Positions 49,971-59,161 of a stretch of 64,000 nt of DNA are shown one piece after another. The stretch is from Halorubrum halodurans (GTDB lineage: Archaea > Halobacteriota > Halobacteria > Halobacteriales > Haloferacaceae): assembly GCF_002252985.1 (NCBI RefSeq), contig NZ_NHPJ01000059.1, positions 29,123 to 93,122 of the forward strand, read 5' to 3'. Under the pieces are notes generated by a model, which was given only the letters and a program-made list of their open reading frames with translations, did no database searches and was not told the origin of the DNA. Numbering within the stretch: the first letter of the stretch is position 1; every line of letters starts with the position of its first letter. Both the position numbers and the translations under genes were made by a program.

Positions 49971-50096
49971 TATCGAGTATGAACCACAAATCTGTTGCAT
50001 ACTGAATAACAACAAATATATTATGAATAGTTCTCTCTGGACTCTCGATATGGTTAATCTGGAATTGAACGGGAAAATTTGATTTAGTGTCCTGGT

Positions 50097-51323
50097 GTGT
50101 GTGAGTGCGTGTCAGAGCGTCTTAATGATCGTCTTTCCGAATTCAAACGTCAGGTAGATCTGCTGCCTGAACCCGACGCACCACCTCCGACAACACTCCA
50201 GGTACTCGGGCGCGGGCAGCTGGAGCAGGATTGGCAGCGATTACTGTTTCATTTTCTCTCACCGGAACGGCCGCACGGACTTGACCACGCTTTCTTAGAG
50301 CATCTTCTGACTTCTCTTACCGACCGTGACGATGTGGAATATACTTTTTCGCGGTTTGATCTTACAGATATTCATGTCGAAACAGAAGTTCCGACATCGA
50401 ACGAGCGCCGGCCGGATGCAGTGATATGGGTGAAGGATGAGTGGTTCATTTGCTGGGAGCTCAAGGTTACTGCGGTTGAAAATAGTGGGCAAACCACCGA
50501 TTACGTACAGGCAGAAGAATTCAACGGGATCGATCTCACAAAGGCTGATGTTCCAGTCGAAAACCGCCATTATATTTATCTCGCACCTGAGAACGCAACA
50601 GCGCCGACAGCTGACGAGTTTGTACAGATTTCGTGGCAGTGGATTGCGGCTGAATTTCAGTCGTTTCTCACAGCTGGTCACGGTAAGTACCCATCTGAGA
50701 CGACTGGACAGTTCAACAGCTTCATTCGTACAATCAGAAACGAGTTACTGATGACGGACTATCATGAAAACCAACAAGAAAAGGCAGCGTTGTACTTCGA
50801 TTATTACGATGAAATTCAGGAAGCCGAGTCTGCGTTTGAGGCTCAGTGGGATGAATACGCGGATACCTGGGGAACACGGCTCGCGGAGTCGATCGATATT
50901 GCCGACATTATTGAACTCCCAACTCACCCTGCGAGCCACGTTGCTATCGAAGTTACGAAACCGAATAATAACTCTGAGCGCTGGATGTTCCGACAGGGGA
51001 GTTCAGATTGGGCAGGGCTTGTCAAAGAAGGCTGGTGGCTTAACAAAGCCGACCGGACTCCGGTTTATACTATACCCGATGACAAAAACGATGTTCGAAT
51101 TTCTCTCTTTCATCGATTAGAACAGAATCGCCGCAAAGCGGTCGAAAATCAGACACTCGAACTAGAGCTCTGGCATGGGACTAGTAATGGCGATCAGTTT
51201 ATGTATAAATTTAAAGAGCGAATTGCTGCGAAGATCAATAAAAATATCAGTGAACTCCCTCCTACGACGGAAATAACCGGCGACGAGCCGGGCCAATTGT
51301 ACTCTCGTATCAGATCCCAGTGA
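50097..51323 (+). CDS. PD-(D/E)XK nuclease-superfamily protein
   Basis: 408 aa; a GTG at 50106 is an alternative start. The nuclease core is near residues 80-145: RRPDAVIWVKDEWFICWELK then VTAVENSGQTTDYVQAEEF, giving D and ExK with a downstream Q. This is the pattern of PDDEXK family 4 proteins, often phage- or plasmid-linked. The remainder is helical, with a C-terminal part near ERWMFRQGSSDWAGLVKEGW. Its base composition is far more AT-rich than neighbours, pointing to recent arrival. The stop overlaps a second small frame. Confidence 0.7.
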   Translation: MCECVSERLNDRLSEFKRQVDLLPEPDAPPPTTLQVLGRGQLEQDWQRLLFHFLSPERPHGLDHAFLEHLLTSLTDRDDVEYTFSRFDLTDIHVETEVPTSNERRPDAVIWVKDEWFICWELKVTAVENSGQTTDYVQAEEFNGIDLTKADVPVENRHYIYLAPENATAPTADEFVQISWQWIAAEFQSFLTAGHGKYPSETTGQFNSFIRTIRNELLMTDYHENQQEKAALYFDYYDEIQEAESAFEAQWDEYADTWGTRLAESIDIADIIELPTHPASHVAIEVTKPNNNSERWMFRQGSSDWAGLVKEGWWLNKADRTPVYTIPDDKNDVRISLFHRLEQNRRKAVENQTLELELWHGTSNGDQFMYKFKERIAAKINKNISELPPTTEITGDEPGQLYSRIRSQ

Positions 51324-51457
51324 GCGACCACGATGATTTCTTCACCGCGTATACAGTAGGACTACTTGATGCGTTCCTCGACCTCGTGATTGAGTATCCG
51401 AAACTAACCACGCTGATCGAGGAAGCCTTTGAGGAGTCTCTTGAAGTATACGAATGA
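51320..51457 (+). CDS. 45-residue protein coupled to the nuclease gene
   Basis: GTG start in a GTGA overlap with the nuclease stop. It opens MSDHDDFFTAYTVGLLDAFL and ends EEAFEESLEVYE: acidic, with alternating hydrophobic positions fit for two helices. The exact overlap and the coding-like third-base use argue for a real small gene, perhaps an inhibitor or partner of the nuclease. Confidence 0.55.
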   Translation: MSDHDDFFTAYTVGLLDAFLDLVIEYPKLTTLIEEAFEESLEVYE

Positions 51458-51710
51458 CTGGCTTTGTTGATATCCGTGGTCTCTGATAGTCCGTTGAGGC
51501 TGTGCTACATACAGAGCGTCTATCTTACAGCTAAACTCTTTTCGGCGATGTATATCCGAATTTACGAGGAGAGAGTACGAGCTGATTGGGCCACACAACT
51601 TTCATACGAGTGGCTTTGTTGAAATCATCAGAAGTTGATAGTTTCACACCTCCAATCGCTCAGTACAGCGGACACATTTTATAGAACAGTCAGAGCCTGT
51701 CAGTACAGAA
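51458..51710. repeat. IS-end-like sequences in a non-coding patch
   Basis: TGGCTTTGTTGA occurs twice in the same direction, at 51459 and 51611, and a third variant (TGGCTCTGTTGAAATC) is at 55112. Sequences of this kind border haloarchaeal IS elements. No transposase is present, so these are remnants or borders of lost elements. The rest of the stretch has no gene. Confidence 0.5.
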
Positions 51711-53360
51711 TCACGCTACGGTTTCAACGCCGAGGATCTCGAAGCGAGCTCCACCGGTCTCACTCTCAGTCACCTGTATCTTCCACCCATGTGCAACAAC
51801 TGTCTCGGCGACGATAGCGAGTCCAAACCCGGTCCCTTCCTCGCGGGTCGTATACCCCGGGTCGAACACGGACTCACGGTCACTCTCAGGGATACCGGGC
51901 CCATCATCAGCCACATAAAATCCCGGCCGGTCAGGAAGCACTCCGACGGAAACCGTCACATCCGGGCCGCCGTGATCGATTGAATTCCGAAACAGGTTCT
52001 CGAACAGTCGTTGGAGCCGTGTCGGGTCCGCTTTGAACGTCAGGTCGTCCTTGACGCGTAACTCGGCAGCGTTTGTCTCAACCATCTCCCAACTGTTCTG
52101 TGCGACCGACGAGAGCAACACTGCATCCCACTGCTCGACTGGTTGGCCATCACGGGCGAGCGAGAGAATTTGCCTAATTAGGTCCTCCATCCGAGTTAGC
52201 GCCCGTTCGATGGCTGCTGCGTGTTCATTCTCTGCAACCTCCTCGACGTCCTCGCGGAGTAATTCGAACCGCCCTGTGGCCACGTTGAGAGGATTACGGA
52301 GGTCGTGACTCACTAAACTGGCAAACTGTTCGAGACGTTCGTTCTGTCGCACTAATTCCTCACGGTACCGCTCACGGTCAGTCACGTCGGTCAGAAGGAT
52401 GGTTCGGCCGAGCCCAGCTTTTGCTGTCCCATACGGTGTCTCTGTAACATGGTAATTCCGGGAGCGGTCCTCTTGTTGGAGTTTCAAAATAGCGTCGTCG
52501 CTGTCAAGACAGTGAGCTACTCGTGGAAGTGTCGTCTTCAGAAGGGTGCCCTCGGCACCGTCAAGGTCAGGGAAGAGGGTCTGCGCAGCGCGATTCGTGT
52601 CTCGAATGTGGTTGCTCGCGTCAAGCGCAATAATTGGCTCGTCCCGTTCGCCGGCCAATTGGATGGCATCGAACTGGTCGATATAGACGAACGCGACACC
52701 AACGGCGAAGACGGCGACCCCGAGCGGCTCGTAGGTAATATCGATGAGGTAGGGCGTGGTGTACCCGATGATATCGAACACGACGGGCAGGCCGGTGATT
52801 CCAACGAGAGCGAGGAGCGCTCGTGTGTCGAGATCGATCTCGGTGAACAGTTCCAACAGCATGAAATAGCCGACAAAGGCGAGTGCATACGAGAGCCCCA
52901 TTGCAGTCCAATGTAGCGGCCCTGTGTACACGGACAGATGAGGGAACGGGGTGGCGACAGCTGTCGTCGTGAAGTACCCTTGGTGGAGAGGATTGGTGAC
53001 CTTCACCGCGACAAGTACGATGTAGACGGCGATAGCAAGGCGACGGTATGTCGGATTTCGATGGTAGGTCCGACCAGTATACGCTGAACAGAAGTAGAGC
53101 CATGCGCCGACAGCTGCGAGTCCCAGCACGAGCCCGAACGTATACCACGCGAGTTTGAGTGATATTGTTGGAGAGACGAGAAATCCGACGTGAGCGGTCG
53201 CCCACCCGCCGCTCGTCAGGAGGAGTGCCCACAATCCCCGTCGGGTATCAGCATTTGTGATACGTTGAAGGCGTGTGAGACTTATAAAACAGGCCAATGC
53301 AGCCACGACGAAGAGACCAACATAGAGCAGAAAGAGAGGAGATATCGTCGAGATAGCCAT
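51711..53360 (-). CDS. Membrane sensor histidine kinase (7TM-PAS-HisKA-HATPase)
   Basis: 549 aa with the same design as the kinase at 10270. Seven spans to about residue 220, a PAS region (IIALDASNHIRDTNRAAQTL), phospho-acceptor His in FASLVSHDLRNP, N box FRNSIDHGG, and DDGPGIPESDRESVFD with GTGFGLAIV. No partner regulator is adjacent. It is convergent with the IS-end patch and divergent from a second kinase. Confidence 0.85.
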   Translation of the reverse strand: MAISTISPLFLLYVGLFVVAALACFISLTRLQRITNADTRRGLWALLLTSGGWATAHVGFLVSPTISLKLAWYTFGLVLGLAAVGAWLYFCSAYTGRTYHRNPTYRRLAIAVYIVLVAVKVTNPLHQGYFTTTAVATPFPHLSVYTGPLHWTAMGLSYALAFVGYFMLLELFTEIDLDTRALLALVGITGLPVVFDIIGYTTPYLIDITYEPLGVAVFAVGVAFVYIDQFDAIQLAGERDEPIIALDASNHIRDTNRAAQTLFPDLDGAEGTLLKTTLPRVAHCLDSDDAILKLQQEDRSRNYHVTETPYGTAKAGLGRTILLTDVTDRERYREELVRQNERLEQFASLVSHDLRNPLNVATGRFELLREDVEEVAENEHAAAIERALTRMEDLIRQILSLARDGQPVEQWDAVLLSSVAQNSWEMVETNAAELRVKDDLTFKADPTRLQRLFENLFRNSIDHGGPDVTVSVGVLPDRPGFYVADDGPGIPESDRESVFDPGYTTREEGTGFGLAIVAETVVAHGWKIQVTESETGGARFEILGVETVA

Positions 53361-53530
53361 ATTGGACTGTCCCGGGGGCCAGGGTAATACTTTATGAATC
53401 TGTGAGGTGACGATCTCTTGATAGCGCGTGATAGACGCGTAGCTCTCATCGATCGGCTGTTTCAGGTGAGAATTTGTCTGAAGAATAGGTTTTCAACAGA
53501 GCCATACGAGTTGACGAGGTGCATTCCGAC

Positions 53531-55084
53531 ATGGAGTCCGTTGCGTATCGAGACCAAATCTACGAGATATTTGCCGATCCGAACATCGAATTTGAGACTC
53601 AAATTAAGCAGGCACTCACGACGGGTACTGAATTTCTCGATCTCTCTGTGGGCTTTTTCACGCGTATTGTTGATGGTACGCAGAAAATCCTTCACGCGAC
53701 CGGAGATCACCCGTTGATCCAGCCCGGCGAGAGCTGTCCGCTCAACGAAGCGTACTGTCGTCGAACCATCGAAATCGAGAGCCAACTCGCCATCGAAGAC
53801 GCTCATGCGTCCCCAGAGATCTCCGATACCGCTGTTGAGACGTTTGATTTAGGCGCATACATCGGCGCAAAAGTCATCGTCGATGGTGAGGTGTATGGGA
53901 CGGCATGCTTTGCCGATACAGAGCCACGCGACGATCCCTTCGTTGACGCAGAGCGGTTCTTCGTTGAACTGGTCGCGCGACTCGGTGGGCAAGCCATCGA
54001 ACGACGACGATACGAACGAGAACTCACACAGCGCGAAGAACGGTTGAACGAACAGCGAGAGATATACCGAGCCGTCATCGACGCCAGTTTCGACTCCGTC
54101 TTTCGCTTCGATACCGACGGAAGGTTCACGTATGCCTCTGAAAGCGTCCAGGACCTGTTGGGCTATTCGCCGGCAGAACTGATCGGTCAACCGATAACGA
54201 TCACCCATCCGGACGCACAGACCAGCGAGCGGGCGTTGAACAATCGCTCACAGATACTGAGCGGAGAGCCGGCTGAAGCCCGAGATCTGCCACTACAATC
54301 GAAATCGGGTGACATCGTCTACACGGATATTCGCGGTGTCCCAGTCTACGACGGGGGCGTGCCCGAGTCGGAACGCTCAGAGGACGACATCGTCGGAATA
54401 CAGCTACTGATCCGTGATGCAACGGAACGTCGTCAGCGCGAAGGACTCATCAGCGTGATCAACCGAGTGCTCCGGCACAACGTCCGAAACGAGATGACTG
54501 TGATCCGAGGGTGGGCCGATATGCTTGCCGAAGAGATGGACGGCGAGCAGGCTTCCAAAGCGACAGTTATCAGGGCAGCTGCGACGCGGTTGCTTGACCT
54601 GACAGAATCCGCACAGCAGATAGAGGAAAACCGCGATATTTCGCCAGAGTTGGAACCGACGGACATCATGCCGCTGGTCGATCGTATTGTCACTGAGTGT
54701 GAAACACGGTATTCGGATGTCTCAATAACTGTTAACGCGCCGGACAAAGCGATCGCGGAGACGCTTCCACGCGTCGAAGTGGCGTTATTTGAACTTGTGG
54801 ACAACGCTGCAAAGCATGGGGGGAGTCCTGCATCTATCGAAATTGATGTGCATGTGTCCGATCTACAAGTAATCTGTCAAATACGCGATGACGGACCAGG
54901 ACTTCCGAATACAGAACGGGATGTCATAGAGACAGGCGAGGAGACACCACTCGTCCACGGACAAGGACTTGGACTGTGGCTGTGTTATTGGATCATCACG
55001 ACGTTAGATGGCAAGATCGAAGTCACAGAATTCGATCGAGGGACAACAATCAAGATTCATCTGCCGACACCATCACGGAAGTAG
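53531..55084 (+). CDS. Soluble GAF-PAS histidine kinase
   Basis: 517 aa from the ATG at 53531; a GTG at 53519 is an alternative. GAF domain in residues 15-165 (CPLNEAYCRRTIEIESQLAI), PAS domain in 180-300 (VFRFDTDGRFTYASESVQDL), then the His in INRVLRHNVRNEM and the ATPase (ELVDNAAKHGG; DDGPGLPNTERDV; GQGLGLWLCY). No membrane span, so it senses something in the cytoplasm. It may work with the divergent membrane kinase, the two promoters being about 170 bp apart. Confidence 0.85.
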   Translation: MESVAYRDQIYEIFADPNIEFETQIKQALTTGTEFLDLSVGFFTRIVDGTQKILHATGDHPLIQPGESCPLNEAYCRRTIEIESQLAIEDAHASPEISDTAVETFDLGAYIGAKVIVDGEVYGTACFADTEPRDDPFVDAERFFVELVARLGGQAIERRRYERELTQREERLNEQREIYRAVIDASFDSVFRFDTDGRFTYASESVQDLLGYSPAELIGQPITITHPDAQTSERALNNRSQILSGEPAEARDLPLQSKSGDIVYTDIRGVPVYDGGVPESERSEDDIVGIQLLIRDATERRQREGLISVINRVLRHNVRNEMTVIRGWADMLAEEMDGEQASKATVIRAAATRLLDLTESAQQIEENRDISPELEPTDIMPLVDRIVTECETRYSDVSITVNAPDKAIAETLPRVEVALFELVDNAAKHGGSPASIEIDVHVSDLQVICQIRDDGPGLPNTERDVIETGEETPLVHGQGLGLWLCYWIITTLDGKIEVTEFDRGTTIKIHLPTPSRK

Positions 55085-55111
55085 AGAGAACAAGAATAGC
55101 TTGGACAAATT

Positions 55112-55127
55112 TGGCTCTGTTGAAATC
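55112..55127 (+). repeat. IS-end-like sequence, third copy
   Basis: TGGCTCTGTTGAAATC, close to the TGGCTTTGTTGA motifs at 51459 and 51611 and in the same direction. The three copies bracket the two kinase genes, which may have moved as a block. Confidence 0.45.
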
Positions 55128-55219
55128 CAACAGATTTGACACGACACCTCTGCTGAATAGAGAGTGCGAGGCGGTCACGAGTGAGTAGTGTCAATCGGGA
55201 GGTTTGTCGTCACACCCTT

Positions 55220-55738
55220 ATGACCGAGAAACCACAAGAATTCTCCCATCAGAGTATGACCGACTATCTCGGTCTGTCTCGGCGAGATGTCGGGGCTGGC
55301 CTCGCTGCCGTTTTGGTAAACCTCTGGAACTTCGTTCAGACGTTCAGGGCCCGAGGGTTCGACTCCGTGAGCCTAGCGGAATATCGCACGGGAGTGGGTG
55401 AGATCATCTTCCTCGGGATGATCGTCACACCGGTCGTCGCGCTACTCGTAGCGGCCGTCGTTTGGCGTGTGATGATGCTAGATGAACCTGACCCGAACTA
55501 CGGTGCCGTTGCAGGTATCGTTTCAGCGATCGGGTCGCTCTTCATATACGCAGTTTTGCTGGGCTTCATGCTCTCTCTGAGTCAGATTTCCGCTGGTAGA
55601 TTCGGTAGTGGGGTCTCCGAATTCCTGTTCCTTACTGCTCTAATCGCTCTGTTCGGGGGTGTGATTGTTTTCTCTGTTATCGCCCCAATAGGGGCTACTG
55701 TGGGATACGGATACGAATGGTACTTGACCAGACGGTAG
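55220..55738 (+). CDS. Four-span membrane protein
   Basis: 172 aa from the ATG at 55220. A polar start (MTEKPQEFSHQSMTDYLGLS) is followed by four spans (ALLVAAVVWRVMML is in the second; FLFLTALIALFGGVIVFSVI in the last). No cofactor or transport motif is recognisable. Its own promoter is likely in the preceding 100 bp. Confidence 0.6.
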   Translation: MTEKPQEFSHQSMTDYLGLSRRDVGAGLAAVLVNLWNFVQTFRARGFDSVSLAEYRTGVGEIIFLGMIVTPVVALLVAAVVWRVMMLDEPDPNYGAVAGIVSAIGSLFIYAVLLGFMLSLSQISAGRFGSGVSEFLFLTALIALFGGVIVFSVIAPIGATVGYGYEWYLTRR

Positions 55739-55847
55739 AATTACCCATTTGCGGATAATTCTCGATCGTTCCGTTTCGCCGTGCTGTACATCGCTAAACG
55801 ACCCGCTCGGCACGTCTTTGATTCTGAATCTATACTCCCGGAAACAC

Positions 55848-57416
55848 TCAGTCAGCTTCCTCAATAGCGACTTTCTTTGCTCGCGTTGTGATCTCGTCTT
55901 CCAGATCGCGCATAAAGTCATCAACCGTGTTCCCCATCGTCAACACCGGATACCCTTCCTCAAGCATATCGTCGAGCACGGCGCCGGCGTCTTCATCGCG
56001 ACTGTGTTCGGTCACCGGGACATCGACGTTCGAGGCAAACACTCCGGTGAACGCGCCACCAGCACGCGCTCGTTCGATTAGGTCACGCTCGGCCAGTGTA
56101 TTCAGATACTTGGCGAACGAGGCGGTGCGGCTCCGACGGTCGGCACGAAGGTAGACGAACGGCAAGACATGGCTATCGCCGGCCAGTGACTGTCGGATCG
56201 CCTCCGTACTCTCGATATCGTTGATTTCAGCTCCATTAAAAATGCGGCCGTTTGGGAGGCGAATCCAGCGTGGCTGGATAGCATCCAGATACGCGTTCAG
56301 CTGTTCCTCTGGCACCGGATCCATATCCAGCCACCGCAACACGTCGTTGACCGCGTAGACAGTTTCGGCTCCGATCCGGCCCTGCTGGTCGTCCGGGATC
56401 GTCACCTGTCGCATTTCGCCACCCTGTTGTTCGATCTCATCGCGCATGTATTCGGCAAGGACGGGGTTCTGTTCGCCGTTGACAACCTTCGTTCCGGGTG
56501 GGATCGTCCGTGCGAACGCTCGCGCGAGGTCCCGGATGGTCTTGCCCAGCGTGTCCTGATGATCCTGTCGTACGTTCGCTATGACGACCACGTGGGGCTT
56601 GATGAACCGCTTGTTGATCAGCCGCGTGGTATACTCAGTGATCCCCTGATTCTCGAAGATACCGACGTCCTCTGGCGTGTACGACTCCAGTTGCGGGCCG
56701 AACTCCTGTAAGACGTTGATATTCTCGTACAACGTTGTGTACGCCCCCCTCCGTTCGATAGGGATGACGTTCCCGTTGCGGATCAACAGTGGATGGTTGC
56801 CAGTAATCTTCGTTAGTGTGTCGTAGCCTCGCCGCCGGAACACGTCATCGAGACGCTTGACCGTCGACGACTTCCCGCGGATGCCCGACACCACGATCCG
56901 TGTGTCGATATTCTGGAGGAACTTACGGTGTTCTCGTCCGCGAGTCAATAATGAGGACGCACCACGGATGGTTGACATCCCGACTTCGAACGGGTCATAT
57001 TCGACAGTCTCGTCCTCTGTCCCGACAAAATACACTGGAATCGCTCCCGTTGCGAGATGCCGGAACCGCCGCATCGCTTCGCGAGCGTTCGCTCGCTCGG
57101 TGTAGGTGAAGTTCGGAACGGCGAGTGTCTCCCCGTCGGCTTCGAGCGTCCAGTCAAAGATCTCGAGTGACTCGTCACCTCGAACCCGAAGCGTCGGTCC
57201 CCCGTCGGCCGACGGCGTATCGACGTATTCGAACTCGTCGGGGTCGAGTGATTCGAGTTCCGCCGCAGCGTCACGAACGCGATCGATTCGCTGCCGTGCC
57301 GCTCGTGACGTGTCATATCGGTCTGTTCCGATCGCCAAACACACCTCGGCGTCACTAAGCCGCCAGAGCCATCCTTCCTCACTCCGCACCACTTCGAACA
57401 TCCCCTGTTCGTTCAT
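55848..57416 (-). CDS. pgsB: Poly-gamma-glutamate synthase PgsB/CapB-type ligase
   Basis: 522 aa. A Mur-ligase-like ATPase: the P-loop is IVVSGIRGKSSTVKRL near residue 165, followed by TKITGNHPLLIRNGNVIPIE, VGIFENQGITEYTTRLIN, VVVIANVRQDHQDTLGKT and WIRLPNGRIFNGAEINDIES, all standing where PgsB/CapB proteins conserve them. The N-terminal 150 residues are an extra domain (a haloarchaeal extension). It links glutamate through gamma-carboxyl bonds, giving a capsule or osmoprotective polymer. Coupled by ATGA to the pgsC-like gene. Confidence 0.85.
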   Translation of the reverse strand: MNEQGMFEVVRSEEGWLWRLSDAEVCLAIGTDRYDTSRAARQRIDRVRDAAAELESLDPDEFEYVDTPSADGGPTLRVRGDESLEIFDWTLEADGETLAVPNFTYTERANAREAMRRFRHLATGAIPVYFVGTEDETVEYDPFEVGMSTIRGASSLLTRGREHRKFLQNIDTRIVVSGIRGKSSTVKRLDDVFRRRGYDTLTKITGNHPLLIRNGNVIPIERRGAYTTLYENINVLQEFGPQLESYTPEDVGIFENQGITEYTTRLINKRFIKPHVVVIANVRQDHQDTLGKTIRDLARAFARTIPPGTKVVNGEQNPVLAEYMRDEIEQQGGEMRQVTIPDDQQGRIGAETVYAVNDVLRWLDMDPVPEEQLNAYLDAIQPRWIRLPNGRIFNGAEINDIESTEAIRQSLAGDSHVLPFVYLRADRRSRTASFAKYLNTLAERDLIERARAGGAFTGVFASNVDVPVTEHSRDEDAGAVLDDMLEEGYPVLTMGNTVDDFMRDLEDEITTRAKKVAIEEAD

Positions 57417-58582
57417 TCTTGATCACCGCCCGAGAGGATCGACGACTCGAACACGTCGTCGTGCGACGGCTGGTAGACCGTGTAGTACTCGACGATTACC
57501 AGACAGACAACCGCGATGAGCACACTCACAGCAAGTTGTGGAACCGCAAACTGCTGAGGGAATCCCCGTGGAAGGATGCGACCCGTCGCTCGCGCGAGCG
57601 GCAACATTACCGCGAAGGTGCCGAGCTGTAATGGGACGAAGAGCCTGCGTTTCGGCCCCGGAGCAGTGTGCCAATTATACGCGCCGATGCCCGCGAGAAT
57701 CGCAACGAAGTACGCCGATAGTCCCCGTGTGATCGGGAGCAGCAGCGTGATGGGGATCGCTGCGATAAGCGCGAACGCCGTGGTGGTCGAAATCAAGACA
57801 CGCCCGTATAGGAGCGTGACGTAATGGACAAGCGAGAGGAAGCCGAACGAGAGGCCGAGCATCACGACGTACAGCAGGACGAGCCATTTGCTCGCGAGTG
57901 CATAGATCGCTAGGAGCGGGAGAGCGATCAGGCCCATCCGGAGCCCATAGCGTCCACGGACGCGCTCAGAGACGAAGAGCCCGAGCACAAAGAGCCCCAC
58001 CGCGACCGGTCGAGCCAGGATTGTCGGCTCAAGTTCGGTCTGGAGCGCTGCGTTCTTGTACACCGCCACGTCGGTTGTCGTTGTGTAGAGTGCTGGCGGT
58101 GTTGCCTCCCCCAGAGTCGTCGCCAGTTCGGGCGTGATGAGCAGCCAGCCACAGGCCACCAGCCCAACGTAGAGTCCAGTTGCCGTGAGCAGATCATAGG
58201 TTCGGTACTCTGGTTTGAGTTGATGGTAGTTGTACGCAGCAAGGCCGGGCAAAATACTCCCGATAAACACAACCGACCGGAGGGACTCCGGGAATAACGA
58301 TCCGAACCCGACGAGCAGTAGTAGTGGAACGCCGCTCCCGATCCCCATCGCGACGAGCAGTTCATCCCGACCGTAGAGTAGCGTTCGTTGCTTTACGATC
58401 CGCAGACCGAGGTACGCGAGGATGGTACTCAGCACGAAGATCGGAAGCATCCAGGCGTTTTTTAGGGTATAGACTGCCAGCACGGGAATGGCGATCGTGC
58501 CGCCTAGTCGGTACCCGAACAGCTGAGAGATGATTCCGACTAACAGGAACCCAAAGGCAGTGATCCCGGCTGCAACTAACAC
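57413..58582 (-). CDS. pgsC: PgsC/CapC-like membrane subunit, tandem duplication fused in one protein
   Basis: 389 aa, two similar halves of about 190. The first half has RTLLYGRDELLVAMGIGSGV then GSILPGLAAYNYHQLKPEYR; the second has VTLLYGRVLISTTTAFALIA then AILAGIGAYNWHTAPGPKRR. Each half matches the roughly 150-residue PgsC/CapC unit that forms the membrane part of the poly-gamma-glutamate machine. Bacterial PgsC is a single unit, so this is a fused dimer. No pgsA/capA or hydrolase gene is in view. Confidence 0.8.
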   Translation of the reverse strand: MLVAAGITAFGFLLVGIISQLFGYRLGGTIAIPVLAVYTLKNAWMLPIFVLSTILAYLGLRIVKQRTLLYGRDELLVAMGIGSGVPLLLLVGFGSLFPESLRSVVFIGSILPGLAAYNYHQLKPEYRTYDLLTATGLYVGLVACGWLLITPELATTLGEATPPALYTTTTDVAVYKNAALQTELEPTILARPVAVGLFVLGLFVSERVRGRYGLRMGLIALPLLAIYALASKWLVLLYVVMLGLSFGFLSLVHYVTLLYGRVLISTTTAFALIAAIPITLLLPITRGLSAYFVAILAGIGAYNWHTAPGPKRRLFVPLQLGTFAVMLPLARATGRILPRGFPQQFAVPQLAVSVLIAVVCLVIVEYYTVYQPSHDDVFESSILSGGDQE

Positions 58583-58698
58583 GGATCACACCTCAGTTCC
58601 CGAGTCCCATGATACACACATCTGGATGAGAATTGGAAAGTAATATGACTACTCTTTTGAATTACCTTACGGAGACGCGTTCACCGATTAGCTGTCTT

Positions 58699-58917
58699 CT
58701 ATCGCTTCGACTCACACGTGTGTTGCTGAATCCGCTCTGGGAGGCCAACCTTTCCACAGACGGGACACTCCCGTAGGGGCGTCGGCGGGAGGTCGTTCCA
58801 GGCGTCCAGCGCGGCGTCGAGCTGTGCTTCTACGATTGGCGAGTCGGTCGTGTGGCGGGCTTCGCGGAGGTGAATGCGAAGCCGTTCACGCGCCGTAAGG
58901 GTACGTTCCTCGGACAT
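58699..58917 (-). CDS. Small zinc-finger protein, paralogue of the 31283 gene
   Basis: 72 aa from the ATG at 58917 (MSEERTLTARERLRIHLREA). The C-terminus LPPTPLRECPVCGKVGLPER and IQQHTCESKR is nearly the same as that of the 80-aa protein at 31283. Helical first half, C2HC zinc site at the end. Both genes are preceded by the shared leader and both lie near an HNH-repeat gene, so a zinc-finger plus HNH pair may travel as a unit. Confidence 0.7.
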   Translation of the reverse strand: MSEERTLTARERLRIHLREARHTTDSPIVEAQLDAALDAWNDLPPTPLRECPVCGKVGLPERIQQHTCESKR

Positions 58918-58947
58918 TGGCGTTCGGGGGCACGTCTGGTGTGCCCT

Positions 58948-58974
58948 CCGCCCCTCTAGGGGACAAATAAACAG
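58948..58974 (-). promoter_or_regulatory. Leader element copy 16
   Basis: Minus strand: CTGTTTATTTG, then T CCCC TAGA GGGG CGGAGGG; both CCCC/GGGG and an outer CCC/GGG pairing are possible. A second small stem GGGCAC/GTGCCC follows before the ATG. Strong TATA-like box. Confidence 0.65.
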
Positions 58975-59031
58975 ACTCCGTCCCAACAGCGATGTTGCTC
59001 CCCGGGACACCACTCCCAAAGCTGTGACTCC

Positions 59032-59110
59032 GGTTGTGGCTGCCGGCCGACCGCAGGGAGGCCGGGAGCGGAGGGTGGGGCGGTGGGGCTTGGGCTGGTC
59101 CGGCGATAAA
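59032..59110. repeat. Structured intergenic repeat, copy 1
   Basis: An approximately 80-nt GC-rich segment beginning GGTTGTGGCTGC, with ACCGCAGGGAG in the middle and GGGGCTTGGGC near the end, shared with 60203-60285. Here a stem GCCGGCC/GGCCGG brackets the conserved ACCGCAGGGA loop. It follows the stop of the HNH gene on the minus strand, so it could be a terminator or a small RNA. Confidence 0.55.
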
Positions 59111-59161
59111 TAACTAACCTCCCGCCGTCTCGACTGGCGGCATCTGGGACCGCGTAGCGGC

